A stretch of 64,000 nucleotides of DNA from Pseudooceanicola nanhaiensis (GCF_020171315.1 NZ_JAIUZP010000015.1:1-64000), one strand, 5' to 3'. Positions 36,830-48,438 are shown, counted from the stretch's first letter. Numbers and translations: made by a program. Notes: generated by a model not told the origin, from the letters alone.

Positions 36830-38709
36830 TACTTCTTGTCCCCGGCCTTCTTGCCGGCGTCTTTCTTGCCGAACTTCATCGAGTTCTTGATGTTGCCGAA
36901 GACGTCAGGCTTGAACCCGTGGCTCCGCATGATCGTGTACTGCTGGATGAAGGTGATCGTGTTGTTGGTGATCCAGTAGAGCACCAGGCCGGAGGCGAAC
37001 TTGCCCAGCATGAACATGAAGACCCAGGGCATCCAGGCAAAGATCATCGCCTGCGACTTGTCGGCGGGTGCCGGGTTCAACTTCTGTTGCAGCCACATGG
37101 AGATACCCAGCAGGATCGGCAGCACGCCGAGGCTGAGGATATGCAGGAAGCTGTCCGGGCCCGGAGGGGTGAAGCTGAGCAGGCCGAAGAGGTTCAGGAT
37201 CGACGAGGGATCGGGCGCCGACAGGTCGCGGATCCAGCCGATCCAGGCGGCGTGCCGCAGTTCGATCGTGACGAAGATCACCTTGTAGAGCGAGAAGAAG
37301 ATCGGGATCTGCAGCAGGATCGGCAGGCAGCCTGCGGCGGGGTTCACCTTTTCCTTCTTGTAGAGCTCCATCATCTCCTTCTGGAGCTTCTGACGGTCGT
37401 CGCCTGCGCGCTCCTTCAGCTTCTCCATCTGCGGCTGCAGTTCCTTCATCTTCGCCATCGAAGCGTAGGACTTGTAGGCCAGCGGGAAGAGCAGCGCCTT
37501 AAGCAGGATGGTCAGCGCGATGATCGCCCAGCCCATGTGGCCCTTAAGGCCCAGACCCTCGAAGAAGACCGAGATCCAGTGCAGCACGGCGAAGATCGGT
37601 TTGGTCAGGAAGAAGAACCAGCCCCAGTCGATCGAGTCGATGAAGCCCTCGACACCTTCGTCGTCCTGGTAGTGACGGATGGTGTCGGTTTCCTTGGCAC
37701 CGGCAAAGAGCCGGGTCTCGGAGACGCCGATCGCACCGGGGGCGACCTCCTGCAGCGGCATGACCGCCTCGGTCTGGTAGATGTCGGCGTTGGGGTAGTA
37801 CTTGGCGACGGAACGGAACGGCTGGCCCTGCTGGGGGATCAGCGTCGACATCCAGTAGTGATCGGTGAAGCCGATCCAGCCGTTCTCGGTGACCTCGACA
37901 CGATCCGCCGGCGCGCCTTCGCGCGTGTCGGTGTCGAATTCGGTCATCTTCTTGTATTTCTCTTCCTGCAGCGTGCCGTCCGACATCCGGACGAGGCCTT
38001 CGTGCAGCACGAAGAAGTTCTGCAGGGTCGAGGGTTCGCCGTGGCGGCGCAGCAGGCCGTAGGGGCGCAGGCTGACGGCCGCGTCGGTGGTGTTCTCCAC
38101 CGACTGGGTCACGGTGAACATGTAGTCGGGGTCGACCGCGTATTCGCGGCGGAAGACGAGGCCCGCGCCGTTGTCCCAGGTCAGGGTGACCGGGGTGTCC
38201 GGGGTCAGGGTGGCGCCGTCCTCGGCCTGCCACAGCGTATCCGGCCCGGGCACGGCGGAGGCGTCGACGCCTTCACCCGCGGCCCAGCCGAAGAGCGCGT
38301 AATAGGGGTCCTGAGAGCCGACCGGGCTCATCAGCGTGACGAGGGGCGAGGCGTCGCTGAGCTCGACATGGTAGTCCTTCAGCTCGACGTCATCGAGACG
38401 GCCGCCCAGCATCGAGATCGAGCCGGAGATGCGGGGCGTGTCGATGGTGACGCGCGCGGCCTGGGCCTCGGCGGTCTGGGTGGCGTTCATCTCGCCCGGC
38501 GCAGTGGCGCCGGCGGCCGTGCCCGAGGGGGTCTCGGCGCCCGGGGTCAGCGCGGTGCTGCCCGCGGTCTGATCGCTGGCCGAGGTGGTCGTCTCGGCCG
38601 GGGCGTTGGGGTCCACGGCGGGGCTCGGCGGGAACAGCACCGTCCAGCCGACGATGACAAGCCCGCTGAGCACGGTCGCGAGAAGTAGGTTCTTGTTCTG
38701 ATTGTCCAT
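36829..38709 (-). CDS. yidC: Membrane protein insertase YidC
   Basis: YidC inserts and folds inner-membrane proteins, alone or with Sec. The 626-residue protein has the N-terminal helix NLLLATVLSGLVIVGWTVLF, an Ala/Thr-rich linker, the large periplasmic domain (about residues 75-345), and the conserved five-helix core with GHMGWAIIALTILLKALLFPLAYKS and NPAAGCLPILLQIPIFFSLY. The lysine-rich tail is typical. It overlaps the MOSC gene by one base (TAATG on its strand). In this group yidC usually stands near rpmH-rnpA-yidD; here three other genes intervene. Confidence 0.97.
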   Translation of the reverse strand: MDNQNKNLLLATVLSGLVIVGWTVLFPPSPAVDPNAPAETTTSASDQTAGSTALTPGAETPSGTAAGATAPGEMNATQTAEAQAARVTIDTPRISGSISMLGGRLDDVELKDYHVELSDASPLVTLMSPVGSQDPYYALFGWAAGEGVDASAVPGPDTLWQAEDGATLTPDTPVTLTWDNGAGLVFRREYAVDPDYMFTVTQSVENTTDAAVSLRPYGLLRRHGEPSTLQNFFVLHEGLVRMSDGTLQEEKYKKMTEFDTDTREGAPADRVEVTENGWIGFTDHYWMSTLIPQQGQPFRSVAKYYPNADIYQTEAVMPLQEVAPGAIGVSETRLFAGAKETDTIRHYQDDEGVEGFIDSIDWGWFFFLTKPIFAVLHWISVFFEGLGLKGHMGWAIIALTILLKALLFPLAYKSYASMAKMKELQPQMEKLKERAGDDRQKLQKEMMELYKKEKVNPAAGCLPILLQIPIFFSLYKVIFVTIELRHAAWIGWIRDLSAPDPSSILNLFGLLSFTPPGPDSFLHILSLGVLPILLGISMWLQQKLNPAPADKSQAMIFAWMPWVFMFMLGKFASGLVLYWITNNTITFIQQYTIMRSHGFKPDVFGNIKNSMKFGKKDAGKKAGDKK

Positions 38710-38933
38710 CAGAGAAAGCCGCCCTTACCTTGGAAGAAGTCAGGGGCGGTTCAACATTTCGCGGCACGAAAGGTCAAGCTCATTCTAGGGAAACCAAGCG
38801 TTCCGCGCCGATTCCGCACCGGTTCTCACGGCGATGTCACCCGGTTTCGGGGGCGCACCACGGCCGGTGCGTCTGCGGCGGGCAGCGCCCTCGCGGCGGG
38901 GGGGTGCGTTCAGCCTAGGTCGGGGCGGGGCGG

Positions 38934-40472
38934 TCAGCCGGTGCGATGGCCGATTTCCGGGGGCGAGCCGAGCCCCGCGGTATAGGTCATCATCCAGTCC
39001 CGCACCTGGTCTCCGGGCATCGGGCGGGCGATGCCGTAGCCCTGAACATGGCCACAGCCGAGCTGCGCCAGCATCGCATGTTCCCCTGCCGTCTCGACCC
39101 CTTCGGCCAGCGTGTCGAGGCCGAGCCGTTCCGCCATGGTCAGGATCGCTGCCACCATGCGCTGTTGTTCGGCATCCCGGTCGACCTTAAGCACGAAGCT
39201 CCGGTCGATCTTGATCCGCTCGACCGCGAAGCGGCGGATGGAGGAGATGGAGGCATGGCCCGTGCCGAAATCGTCCAGGTCGATGCGGCAGCCGAGTTTC
39301 GCCAAGCCGTTGATATTGCGCGCCACGATGTCATCGGGGGAGGCGGCGACAACGGTTTCCAGAACCTCGACGCAGAGCCGTTCGGCCGCGATGTCGAAGC
39401 GGTCCAACTCCCAGCGGACCTTGTCGATGAGGCGGGGGTTCAGCAGCTCCTGCCCGGTGAAATTCACCCCGACCATCGGCAGTTTCAGCCCGGCCCGATC
39501 CCAGCCCTGCAGGCTCTTCAGGGCGTTGGTGAGCATGACCTCGCCCAGGCGTTCCAGCAGGCCGGCCTGTTCGAGCAGGGGCAGGAATTCCCCGGGGCCG
39601 ATCAGGCCGCGCTGCGGGTGTTGCCAGCGGGCAAGGCTTTCCAGCCCGCTGACCTGCCCGGTGTCGGTCGAGACCTGCGGCTGGAAGAAGGCGACGATCT
39701 GGCCGTTCTCCAGCGCGGCGGCGGCCTCGTCGGTGCCGAGATCCCGGCCGCGGCGCGTCTGGCGCATTTCCTCGGACCAGGCGCGGATCGACGAGGGCGC
39801 GGTGTTCGCCGCTTCGCGCAGGGCCTCGCCGGCCGCCTCGATCAGGACGGCGGCGGTGCGGCGCGGCGCGCGGGAGCCGAGGCAGAAGCCGACGGAACAG
39901 GAGATGTAGATCACCGTCGAATCGAGAGAGATCGGCTCCTCCACCGCGGATTGCAGCCGGGCGGCCATCTGGATCGCCACTTCAAGGTCGAGGTGGGTCA
40001 CCGGCGCAATCCCGATGCCGAACTGCGCATCGCCCATCCGCACGATGACATCCGCCTCGCGTAGCGCCCCCCGCAGCCGGTCGGCGGTGCGGTGCAGCAG
40101 CGTTTCCCCGGCGGCCTGACCGTAGCGGTCGAGGACGACATCGAAATCGTCGATCCGGACCTGGAAGCAGGCCGTGCCCGCACGCGCGCCCGGGCTGTCG
40201 CTGAGCACACGGTTCAACATGCGTTCCAGCGTGTCGGGCGCCGGCAGGCCGGTCACGGAATCGCTGGCCCGATGCTTGAGGGGCGGCGGCGGCCCGAAGC
40301 CGATCAGCAGGCCGAAGAGCGCGGGGATCGCGAGCGAGACGATGAACAGCAGCACCTCCCCCCCGAGCCAGAAGGCGCCGAGCGTCGCGGCGGGGAGGAA
40401 GGCCAGCATATGTGGCCCGGTCATGGCCGCGCGGATGCGCGCCAGCAGCGTCGGGAGTCTGGGACCGGGCAT
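38934..40472 (-). CDS. Membrane-anchored GGDEF-EAL protein with degenerate GGDEF
   Basis: Cyclic-di-GMP turnover protein of 512 residues. Two hydrophobic segments (about 21-36 and 40-60) anchor the N-terminus. The GGDEF-type domain (about 70-240) has MGDAQF at residues 146-151 in place of GGDEF, so it should not make c-di-GMP. The EAL domain (about 250-490) keeps ESLARW at 278-283, NFTGQEL, EVLETVV, DDFGTG, KIDRSFV and AEGVETAGE, so it is a likely phosphodiesterase. The degenerate domain may bind GTP or regulate the EAL part. It stands between yidC and ttcA, on the same strand as both. Confidence 0.88.
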   Translation of the reverse strand: MPGPRLPTLLARIRAAMTGPHMLAFLPAATLGAFWLGGEVLLFIVSLAIPALFGLLIGFGPPPPLKHRASDSVTGLPAPDTLERMLNRVLSDSPGARAGTACFQVRIDDFDVVLDRYGQAAGETLLHRTADRLRGALREADVIVRMGDAQFGIGIAPVTHLDLEVAIQMAARLQSAVEEPISLDSTVIYISCSVGFCLGSRAPRRTAAVLIEAAGEALREAANTAPSSIRAWSEEMRQTRRGRDLGTDEAAAALENGQIVAFFQPQVSTDTGQVSGLESLARWQHPQRGLIGPGEFLPLLEQAGLLERLGEVMLTNALKSLQGWDRAGLKLPMVGVNFTGQELLNPRLIDKVRWELDRFDIAAERLCVEVLETVVAASPDDIVARNINGLAKLGCRIDLDDFGTGHASISSIRRFAVERIKIDRSFVLKVDRDAEQQRMVAAILTMAERLGLDTLAEGVETAGEHAMLAQLGCGHVQGYGIARPMPGDQVRDWMMTYTAGLGSPPEIGHRTG

Positions 40473-40538
40473 CGGGTTTCCTTTCTCGTCACGGAAAGGC
40501 TACGCGCACGGTCTGAACAGAGGATTAACCCGGGAAGG

Positions 40539-41405
40539 TCAGAGGTTGGGGATGCCGTCGTCGGGGCTTTCCGGCGCACCGGCGCCCCGGGTAAGACCTG
40601 CGAAATCAAAGAGTTTCGGGTCCAGCAGATGCGAGGGCCGCGTGTTCATCAGGGCCCGGAACATCTTCTGCCGACGCCCCGGGGCGTTCTTTTCCCAACC
40701 GTCGAGGATCGCTTTCACCTGCTGGCGCTGAAGCCCGTCCTGCGACCCGCAGAGGTCGCAGGGGATGATCGGGTAGTTCATCGCGCGGGCGAATTTCTCG
40801 CAATCCGCCTCGGCCACATGGGCGAGGGGACGGTAGACGAAGAGATCGCCTTCCTCGTTCACCAGCTTCGGCGGCATGGTGGCCAGCCGCGAGCCGTGGA
40901 AGAGGTTCATGAAGAACGTCTCGAGGATGTCGTCGCGGTGATGGCCGAGAACCACGGCGGAGCAGCCTTCTTCCCGCGCGATGCGGTAGAGGTTGCCCCG
41001 GCGCAGCCGCGAGCAGAGCGCGCAGTAGGTCCGGCCCGCGGGCACCTTGTCCATGACGATGGAATAGGTGTCCTGATACTCGATCCGGTGCGGAACGCCC
41101 ATCTTTTCGAGGAACTCGGGCAGGACGGTGGCCGGGAAGCCGGGCTGCCCCTGATCGAGGTTGCAGGCCAGCAGTTCGACCGGCAGCAGGCCGCGCCACT
41201 GCAACTCGTGCAGAACGGCGAGCAGCGTGTAGCTGTCCTTGCCGCCGGAGAGGCAGACCAGCCACTTGGCGCCACGCTCGATCATGCCGTATTGATCCAC
41301 CGCCTCGCGCGTGTGTTGCACGATGCGTTTGCGGAGTTTCTTGAACTCCGTCGTCTTGGGCGCGCCGTGGAACAGCGCGTGGATATCGTCAGCGTCGTCG
41401 AGCAT
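40539..41405 (-). CDS. ttcA: tRNA 2-thiocytidine(32) synthetase TtcA
   Basis: TtcA thiolates cytidine 32 in tRNA, in an iron-sulfur dependent way. The 288-residue protein has the PP-loop SGGKDS at residues 53-58, CALC at 128-131 and CDLC at 216-219, the cysteines that hold the cluster, and the [15 protein letters not shown] stretch. I start at 41405 ([12 protein letters not shown]) since the frame upstream lacks family sequence. It is divergent from the pentapeptide-repeat gene; they share a 137-base gap. Confidence 0.94.
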   Translation of the reverse strand: MLDDADDIHALFHGAPKTTEFKKLRKRIVQHTREAVDQYGMIERGAKWLVCLSGGKDSYTLLAVLHELQWRGLLPVELLACNLDQGQPGFPATVLPEFLEKMGVPHRIEYQDTYSIVMDKVPAGRTYCALCSRLRRGNLYRIAREEGCSAVVLGHHRDDILETFFMNLFHGSRLATMPPKLVNEEGDLFVYRPLAHVAEADCEKFARAMNYPIIPCDLCGSQDGLQRQQVKAILDGWEKNAPGRRQKMFRALMNTRPSHLLDPKLFDFAGLTRGAGAPESPDDGIPNL

Positions 41406-41542
41406 GGGCGGGGTGATGCCAGAACCAAGGGCGCAAGGGAAGTCAAATCGGCGGGGGCGGCAGGGCATGCTTGAAATGCGGGCGGGGCTTTGCCACGCTG
41501 GCCTCAAGGCTATTTCGATCCGTCCCTTTTCAGGAGCATCCC

Positions 41543-43243
41543 TTGGACCAGACGCCCGAGGCGCAGGACCCCCCGGAGGAACCTCAGGGCGTGTCCAAGA
41601 CGATGAACAGCGTCTTCGGGATGCTGATCTTCGGCTTTGGCCTGGCCGCCGGGATCATGCTCGCCTTCTCGGGCTATGCGCTGCTGGAGGGCAGCGCCTC
41701 GCTGGTGGTGACGATCTTCCTTGCCGCGCTCTTCGTGGTGACGCTGGTCTCGGCGCTGGTCTTCGCGCTGCGCAAGCCGATCCTGCGGGCGCTCTTCGGC
41801 GTGGCCTCGACCCAGATCGAGCTTTTCGCCTCCCCGCTGTCGGACGTGGCGGACGCGGCGCTGGGGCGCGATGCGCCCAAGGCCACCGCGGCGGCGCGGC
41901 GCTTCGTACAGATGACGCTGGCCCGCTATGCCTGGCTCTCGACGCGGCGCTGGATCGTGGCCTCGCTCACCGGGCTGATCGCGGCCATGGCGGCGCTGGC
42001 GGGGACGGCGCTTCTCTTCAAGCAGAACCAGCTGTTGCAGGAGCAGAACACCCGCGTAGCCACCCAGACCGAACTGCTGGTGCAGCAGGTGCAGCTGGCC
42101 GAGGCGCAGCGCAATGCCGAGATCGCCGTGCAGATCACCGAGATCGCGAACCTGCTGGGCGGCGCGATGGAGCGGCGCGGCGCGCGGCTGGCGCAGGACA
42201 GCGGCGGCACGCAGGACGCGGATGCGGCGAGCCTCGTGGGGGTACTCAATCCCTACCTCGACCTCGGGCCCAGCCTGATCATGCGGATCACCTCTGCCTC
42301 CCGGGCGGCCAAGCCCTATCGCTTCATCCTGCCGCCCTACCGGGCGCACGACGACCGCGACAAGCTGCGGGTCGCGATGGAGAGCCGCCGGGGCGACCTG
42401 ACACAGACTTATGACACGATGGCGGCTGGCCTCGACTGGCGCGACCCGCCCGAGCAGGATGCCCTGATCGACCGGCCTGCCAGCCCCGAGCGGGCGGCGC
42501 TGCTTGAGGTCCTGATGCGCGCCGGGCTCCGGGATTACGGGCTGCTCAATTTTTTCGGCCTCGATCTCTCCTTTGCCCATGCGGAGGATATCCACCTGCT
42601 GGGGCTGACCCTGCAGGGCGCGCAGTTGAGCTTTGCCAGCTTCGACCGGGCCCAGATCAGCCAGACCGATTTCGCGGGCGCCGCAATGGAGAACACGCGA
42701 TTCCGCGGCGCGCGGATCAGCGCGAGCCAGTTTCGCGGGCTGCCCTACCGCGAGGCGGCGGCGCCCTATAACGCAGAGAGCGATGAACTCATGGTCACCG
42801 GGCTGTCCGGGGCGGATTTCAGCGAGGCGGTGATCGCGCAGAGCGATTTCTCGCAGCTGAACGGCGGGGCGATGGTCTTTGACCGGGCGGCGCTGCACGG
42901 GGTCAGCTTTGCGGGGGCGAGCCTTGGGGCGACGACGTTCCGCGGTGCGGTGCTGCTGGACGTGGATTTCACCGGGGCGGGCTTGCAATCGGTGGATTTC
43001 GACGGCGCCTATGTCTTCCGCGCGGATATCCTCGACCAACTGGCGGAAGTCGCACAGGAAGGCAGCTTCGTCCGCGACCGGTTCCGCCTGCGGGAGGTGC
43101 CCGCCGAGGCATGGCAGGAGGTGAATGCCGCCTTCGTGCTGCTGTCGCCCGAGATCATCGCGGAAAGCGGCGGCGAGGGCGTCTGGCACGTGGAGCGCGT
43201 CGGGGCCTTCGAGACCGCGCCGGAGGCGGAACCCCCCGGCTGA
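41543..43243 (+). CDS. Membrane-anchored pentapeptide-repeat protein (TTG start)
   Basis: Unassigned 566-residue protein. The best start is TTG at 41543, with CAGGAG at 41531-41536 six bases away; the in-frame ATG at 41471 has no ribosome site and the added 24 residues look like noise. Three hydrophobic segments (about 22-47, 53-77, 137-159) are followed by a likely coiled coil rich in Gln (160-200), a middle domain with no known motif, and a C-terminal right-handed pentapeptide repeat region (about 336-495) with A-D/N-F-x-x type units such as [31 protein letters not shown]. Pentapeptide repeats often mediate protein contacts. Function unknown. Confidence 0.8.
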   Translation: MDQTPEAQDPPEEPQGVSKTMNSVFGMLIFGFGLAAGIMLAFSGYALLEGSASLVVTIFLAALFVVTLVSALVFALRKPILRALFGVASTQIELFASPLSDVADAALGRDAPKATAAARRFVQMTLARYAWLSTRRWIVASLTGLIAAMAALAGTALLFKQNQLLQEQNTRVATQTELLVQQVQLAEAQRNAEIAVQITEIANLLGGAMERRGARLAQDSGGTQDADAASLVGVLNPYLDLGPSLIMRITSASRAAKPYRFILPPYRAHDDRDKLRVAMESRRGDLTQTYDTMAAGLDWRDPPEQDALIDRPASPERAALLEVLMRAGLRDYGLLNFFGLDLSFAHAEDIHLLGLTLQGAQLSFASFDRAQISQTDFAGAAMENTRFRGARISASQFRGLPYREAAAPYNAESDELMVTGLSGADFSEAVIAQSDFSQLNGGAMVFDRAALHGVSFAGASLGATTFRGAVLLDVDFTGAGLQSVDFDGAYVFRADILDQLAEVAQEGSFVRDRFRLREVPAEAWQEVNAAFVLLSPEIIAESGGEGVWHVERVGAFETAPEAEPPG

Positions 43244-43247
43244 CGGA

Positions 43248-43523
43248 TCACTTCGGCACGTCGTCCACGCCGAAACCGCCCCAGGGATGGCAGCGCAGCA
43301 CGCGGCGGAAGGTCAGCCAGCCGCCCTTGATCCCGCCATGGCGGCGCAGGGCCTCCATCGCATAGGCGGAACAGGTCGGATCGTAGCGGCAGTTGAAGCC
43401 CACGTAGGACGAGAAGGTCAGCCGGTAGGCCCGGATCGGCAGCGAGAGCACGTAAGCCAGCGGCGTCATGCGCGCAGGCGCCGCGCTGTCCGTGCCGTGG
43501 CTATGGGCGTCAGGGCCGCACAT
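43248..43523 (-). CDS. yidD: Membrane protein insertion efficiency factor YidD
   Basis: YidD is a small membrane-associated protein that aids insertion of membrane proteins with YidC. The 91-residue product has an amphipathic helix, LAYVLSLPIRAYRLTFSSYVG, and the conserved CRYDPTCSAYAMEALRRHGGIKG and CHPWGGFGVDDVP segments. It overlaps the rnpA stop by ATGA. A shorter start at the inner methionine (MTPLAYVLS) would remove 18 atypical residues. Confidence 0.94.
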   Translation of the reverse strand: MCGPDAHSHGTDSAAPARMTPLAYVLSLPIRAYRLTFSSYVGFNCRYDPTCSAYAMEALRRHGGIKGGWLTFRRVLRCHPWGGFGVDDVPK

Positions 43524-44071
43524 CAGGGTTTCTCGTGAAGTTTCCGAAGGGCATAGCGCAGGTCGTCACACATCTTGTCGAACGGACGCCCCGCGGTGGT
43601 GTCGGCACGCCCGATCAGGACATAATCCCAGCCAGGCTGTCCGGTATGCGGCAGAACCGCGCGGGCGGCCTCGCGCAGCCGGCGCTTGGCGCGGTTGCGG
43701 GCGACGGCATTGCCGACCTTCTTGGAACAGGTGAAGCCGACGCGAATGCCCTCGACGGGGTCGTCGTCGCGACGCTTGCGGGCCTGCACCATCATCGAAC
43801 CGGTGCCCTGACGCCGGGCACGGGCCGCGGCGAGGAACTCGGCGCGGGTCCGCATCACGGTGAGGGCAGGGGCGCTGGCGATGAGCGGCTTGGGCACGGG
43901 ACGCGGCTTTGCACGCGCCTGTTCGGGGGCCTGTGCGGGGGCCTGTTCTGGCGCCGCATCAGCGGCCAGTCCCACGGTCCCCGCGGCTGGCTCCGGGCAA
44001 ACGGAAACCGCCGGAGACGCTTCGGCCTGCGGGGAACAAGCCCCCTTGGCGTCGGTCTCCGGCGGTGTCAT
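43523..44071 (-). CDS. rnpA: Ribonuclease P protein component with N-terminal extension
   Basis: RnpA is the protein subunit of RNase P, which cuts tRNA 5' leaders. The core (about residues 73-182) begins MRTRAEFLAAARARRQGTG and carries the RNR motif FTCSKKVGNAVARNRAKRRLREAAR. The first 70 residues are Pro/Ala/Glu-rich with no homology I can see. A start at the inner methionine (residue 73) would give 110 residues, close to the usual RnpA length; the upstream start is the annotated possibility because the frame is open and follows rpmH by 20 bases. Both are kept open. Confidence 0.88.
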   Translation of the reverse strand: MTPPETDAKGACSPQAEASPAVSVCPEPAAGTVGLAADAAPEQAPAQAPEQARAKPRPVPKPLIASAPALTVMRTRAEFLAAARARRQGTGSMMVQARKRRDDDPVEGIRVGFTCSKKVGNAVARNRAKRRLREAARAVLPHTGQPGWDYVLIGRADTTAGRPFDKMCDDLRYALRKLHEKP

Positions 44072-44091
44072 CGGTCTTCAGCTGGCGCGAC

Positions 44092-44226
44092 TTACGCGCT
44101 CAGCGATTTCCGGCCACGTGCGCGGCGGGCGTTCAGGATCTTGCGGCCGGCCTTGGTGGCCATGCGCGCACGGAACCCGTGACGCCGCTTGCGGACGAGG
44201 TTCGAGGGTTGGTAGGTGCGTTTCAT
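44092..44226 (-). CDS. rpmH: 50S ribosomal protein L34
   Basis: L34 is a very small basic ribosomal protein. The frame reads 44 residues, starting [20 protein letters not shown] and ending GRKSLSA. It starts the rpmH-rnpA-yidD group and has a near-consensus promoter upstream (44331-44359). Confidence 0.97.
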
Positions 44227-44330
44227 CGCTCCGTCTCCGTCATGTCACCTGCGGCGGGCAGGCTGTTGATCTGGCAGGCGTCAGCGTTGCGGGAATCGCA
44301 GCGGGCCCACGCGTGTTCATTGAAGCCCGC

Positions 44331-44359
44331 TCTATAGGGATGCATCCGGGTGCTGTCAA
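44331..44359 (-). promoter_or_regulatory. Promoter of rpmH-rnpA-yidD
   Basis: On the minus strand: TTGACA (44359-44354), 17-base spacer, TATAGA (44336-44331), about 105 bases before the rpmH start. It is the closest match to the housekeeping consensus seen in the window. Confidence 0.8.
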
Positions 44360-44488
44360 ACCCGCATCGGGGTCCGCCGCGATGTTTTTCGCAGCCACTT
44401 CGATTCGCCTCCGACTTGCCGCAGCGCGTTGCGCGACATAGGTCTAAGGGTCAAGAGGGCCATACCCTCGCGCCCATGACACGGACAT

Positions 44489-45892
44489 ATGATGATCACC
44501 TCTCTTTCCGGCCGCTTCCTGCTTCTGACGTGCGTCTTCGTCGTGCTGGCCGAGATTCTGGTGCTGGTGCCGTCCGTTGCCCGATTCCGCGAGGATTACC
44601 TGCTCGACCGGCTGGAACGGTCGCAGATCGCCTCGCTGGCGCTTCTGGCCGATGACATGATCAGCCCCGACATCGAGGAGGAGCTGCTGCGCAATGCCGA
44701 GGTCTATAACGTGGTGCTGCGCCGCGACGAGGCCCGCCAACTTGTGCTCTCCTCCCCGGTGCCGCAGCCGATCTCCGAAACCTTCGATCTGCGCGAGGCC
44801 ACGGCGCCGATTCTGATTCACGATGCGCTACGCCTGCTGATGGACAGCGAGAATCGGGTGATCCGGGTCATCGGCAGCCCGGTGCGCGATGCGGGGCAGC
44901 TGATCGAGATCACCATGCCGACGCAGCCGCTGCGCACGGCGATGCTGGATTACGCGCTCGGCGTGCTGGTGCTTTCGGCCACGATCTCGCTTCTGACGGC
45001 GCTGCTGCTCTTCCTCTCCGTGCGGGTCTTCCTGATGCGGCCCATCAAACGGGTGGTGAGCCACGTCCTCTCCTATGCGGAATCGCCCGAAGACAGCCGC
45101 CGCGTGATCGAACCGCAGGCCGGTATCCGCGAGCTGCGCGACGTGGAAGAGGCGCTTCAGACCCTCCAGACACAGCTCACCGCCGCGCTGCGCCAGAAGG
45201 AACGCCTCGCCCAGCTGGGCGGCGCCGTGGCCAAGATCAGCCACGACCTGCGCAACATCCTCACCTCGGCACAGCTCTTCACCGACCGGCTGGAGGTTTC
45301 GGAGGACCCGGCGGTGCAGCGACTCGCCCCGAAGCTGGTGAACTCCATCACCCGGGCGGTGCACCTGTGCGAATCGACCCTCGCCTTCGGCAAGGCCGAG
45401 GAGCCCGCGCCGCAGCTTTCCCACATCCGTCTTGCGGATGTCGTGGGCGACGTGATCGACAGCGAGCGGCTGGCGGTGGGCGATGCGGACATCTCCTTCG
45501 CCGAGGATATCCCCGCCACCCTGATGCTGCGCGCCGATCAGGAGCAGCTCTACCGTGTGATCTCCAACCTCGTGCGCAACGCGCGGCAGGCCATCGTCAC
45601 CAGCGGCAAACCGGGCGAGATCGCCGTGGCCGCCTCCGAGGACGACGAAGCCTGGATCATCCATGTCACGGATACCGGCCCCGGCCTGCCGCCCAAGGCG
45701 CGGGAGTTCCTCTTCACCGCCTTCCAGGGCGGGGTGCGCAAGGGCGGCTCGGGCCTCGGCCTCGTGATTTCGGCCGAGCTGATCCGCGGCCATGGCGGCA
45801 CTTTGAAGCTGGATCGCACGGGCCCCGAGGGAACGGAGTTCACGATTCTCCTGCCCAAGGGCGGCCTCGACCTGTCCGAGCGCCGCGCCTGA
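44489..45892 (+). CDS. Orphan sensor histidine kinase
   Basis: Inner-membrane kinase of 467 residues. Two membrane helices (about 9-31 and 153-182) enclose a periplasmic domain of about 120 residues; a HAMP-like linker and coiled coil (about 183-240) follow. The dimerisation helix has AKISHDLRNILTSAQL with phospho-acceptor H252, and the ATPase domain has NLVRNARQAI (N box), DTGPGLP (G1) and GGSGLGLVIS (G2). The H box with HDLRNxLT is of the type seen in HisKA kinases acting alone or in phosphorelays. No response regulator is adjacent; the tRNA gene follows. The start could be at 44489 or the next codon. Confidence 0.87.
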   Translation: MMITSLSGRFLLLTCVFVVLAEILVLVPSVARFREDYLLDRLERSQIASLALLADDMISPDIEEELLRNAEVYNVVLRRDEARQLVLSSPVPQPISETFDLREATAPILIHDALRLLMDSENRVIRVIGSPVRDAGQLIEITMPTQPLRTAMLDYALGVLVLSATISLLTALLLFLSVRVFLMRPIKRVVSHVLSYAESPEDSRRVIEPQAGIRELRDVEEALQTLQTQLTAALRQKERLAQLGGAVAKISHDLRNILTSAQLFTDRLEVSEDPAVQRLAPKLVNSITRAVHLCESTLAFGKAEEPAPQLSHIRLADVVGDVIDSERLAVGDADISFAEDIPATLMLRADQEQLYRVISNLVRNARQAIVTSGKPGEIAVAASEDDEAWIIHVTDTGPGLPPKAREFLFTAFQGGVRKGGSGLGLVISAELIRGHGGTLKLDRTGPEGTEFTILLPKGGLDLSERRA

Positions 45893-46012
45893 TCCCCGCA
45901 TTTTCCATCTGAAACGGCGGCCACCGGCGGCCCACCCGGGCCGTCATTCTCCTGTCATGCCGCTGTCATGTGCTTGTCGTCGGGGCAGCTTCGAAAAATC
46001 CTGAATTCGCCC

Positions 46013-46041
46013 TTGCGCCCCCCCACGGGATACCGTAGATG
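46013..46041 (+). promoter_or_regulatory. Candidate promoter of the tRNA gene
   Basis: TTGCGC (46013-46018), 17-base spacer, TAGATG (46036-46041), 13 bases before the tRNA. Spacing is right, both boxes deviate from consensus. Confidence 0.4.
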
Positions 46042-46053
46042 CTCCTCCACGAC

Positions 46054-46130
46054 GCGCTGGTAGCTCAGTTGGATAGAGTACTTGACTACGAATCAAGGGG
46101 TCGGGGGTTCGAATCCTCCCCAGCGCGCCA
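46054..46130 (+). tRNA. tRNA-Arg (anticodon ACG)
   Basis: A complete 77-base tRNA with encoded CCA. The acceptor stem is GCGCTGG with CCAGCGC, then discriminator G. D-loop TAGCTCAGTTGGATAGAG, anticodon stem CTTGA/TCAAG with loop CTACGAA, and T-arm GGGGTTCGAATCCTCCC are all present. The ACG anticodon (46088-46090) is normally edited to ICG by TadA to read CGN arginine codons. It stands alone, not in a tRNA cluster, and no integrase or duplicated 3' end is seen beside it. Confidence 0.98.
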
Positions 46131-46337
46131 CTTCCCTTCAAATGCCAACTGAGTGAATAAGACGGACGCCAAGCGGCCGGTCGAGACGTTCAGTCCTTCG
46201 ATGTTTTCCCGTTTCCAAGTCTGATCAGAGGCGTGGCAACGACTTGCGCCGCGCCCGGATGCTCTAGGTGTGCCGAGCGGGCGGAGAAGGGGCCATGCCG
46301 ATGCGCAGGTCCGTTCTCCCGCGCCCTTGAGCCCGGA

Positions 46338-48255
<1,918 letters not shown>

Positions 48256-48410
48256 GGCGGGCGGTCCGGCCTCCCGCTCGGGGCCAGCCTGTCCGCTGCG
48301 CGCGCTTTGGGCCGGGCAGGGGGGCTCTGCCCCCGTCGCGTGCCGCGACTCCCCCGGAGTATTTCGGGAAAGAGGAAGGGGCGGGGCGCGTCGACCCATC
48401 CTGAAACGAG

Positions 48411-48438
48411 AACGCCCGCCGGGGGACCGGCGGGCGTT
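48411..48438. terminator. Bidirectional terminator
   Basis: A perfect 12-bp stem AACGCCCGCCGG/CCGGCGGGCGTT (48411-48422, 48427-48438) with loop GGGA lies between convergent genes. TTTG follows on the plus strand and CTCGTTTC on the minus strand, so it can serve both the dgdA-like gene and the FKBP gene. Confidence 0.8.

Noticed and set aside
46131-46337. Integration site or genomic island beside the tRNA-Arg gene
   Set aside because: No integrase, no direct repeat of the tRNA 3' end and no shift in base composition is seen in the flanks.
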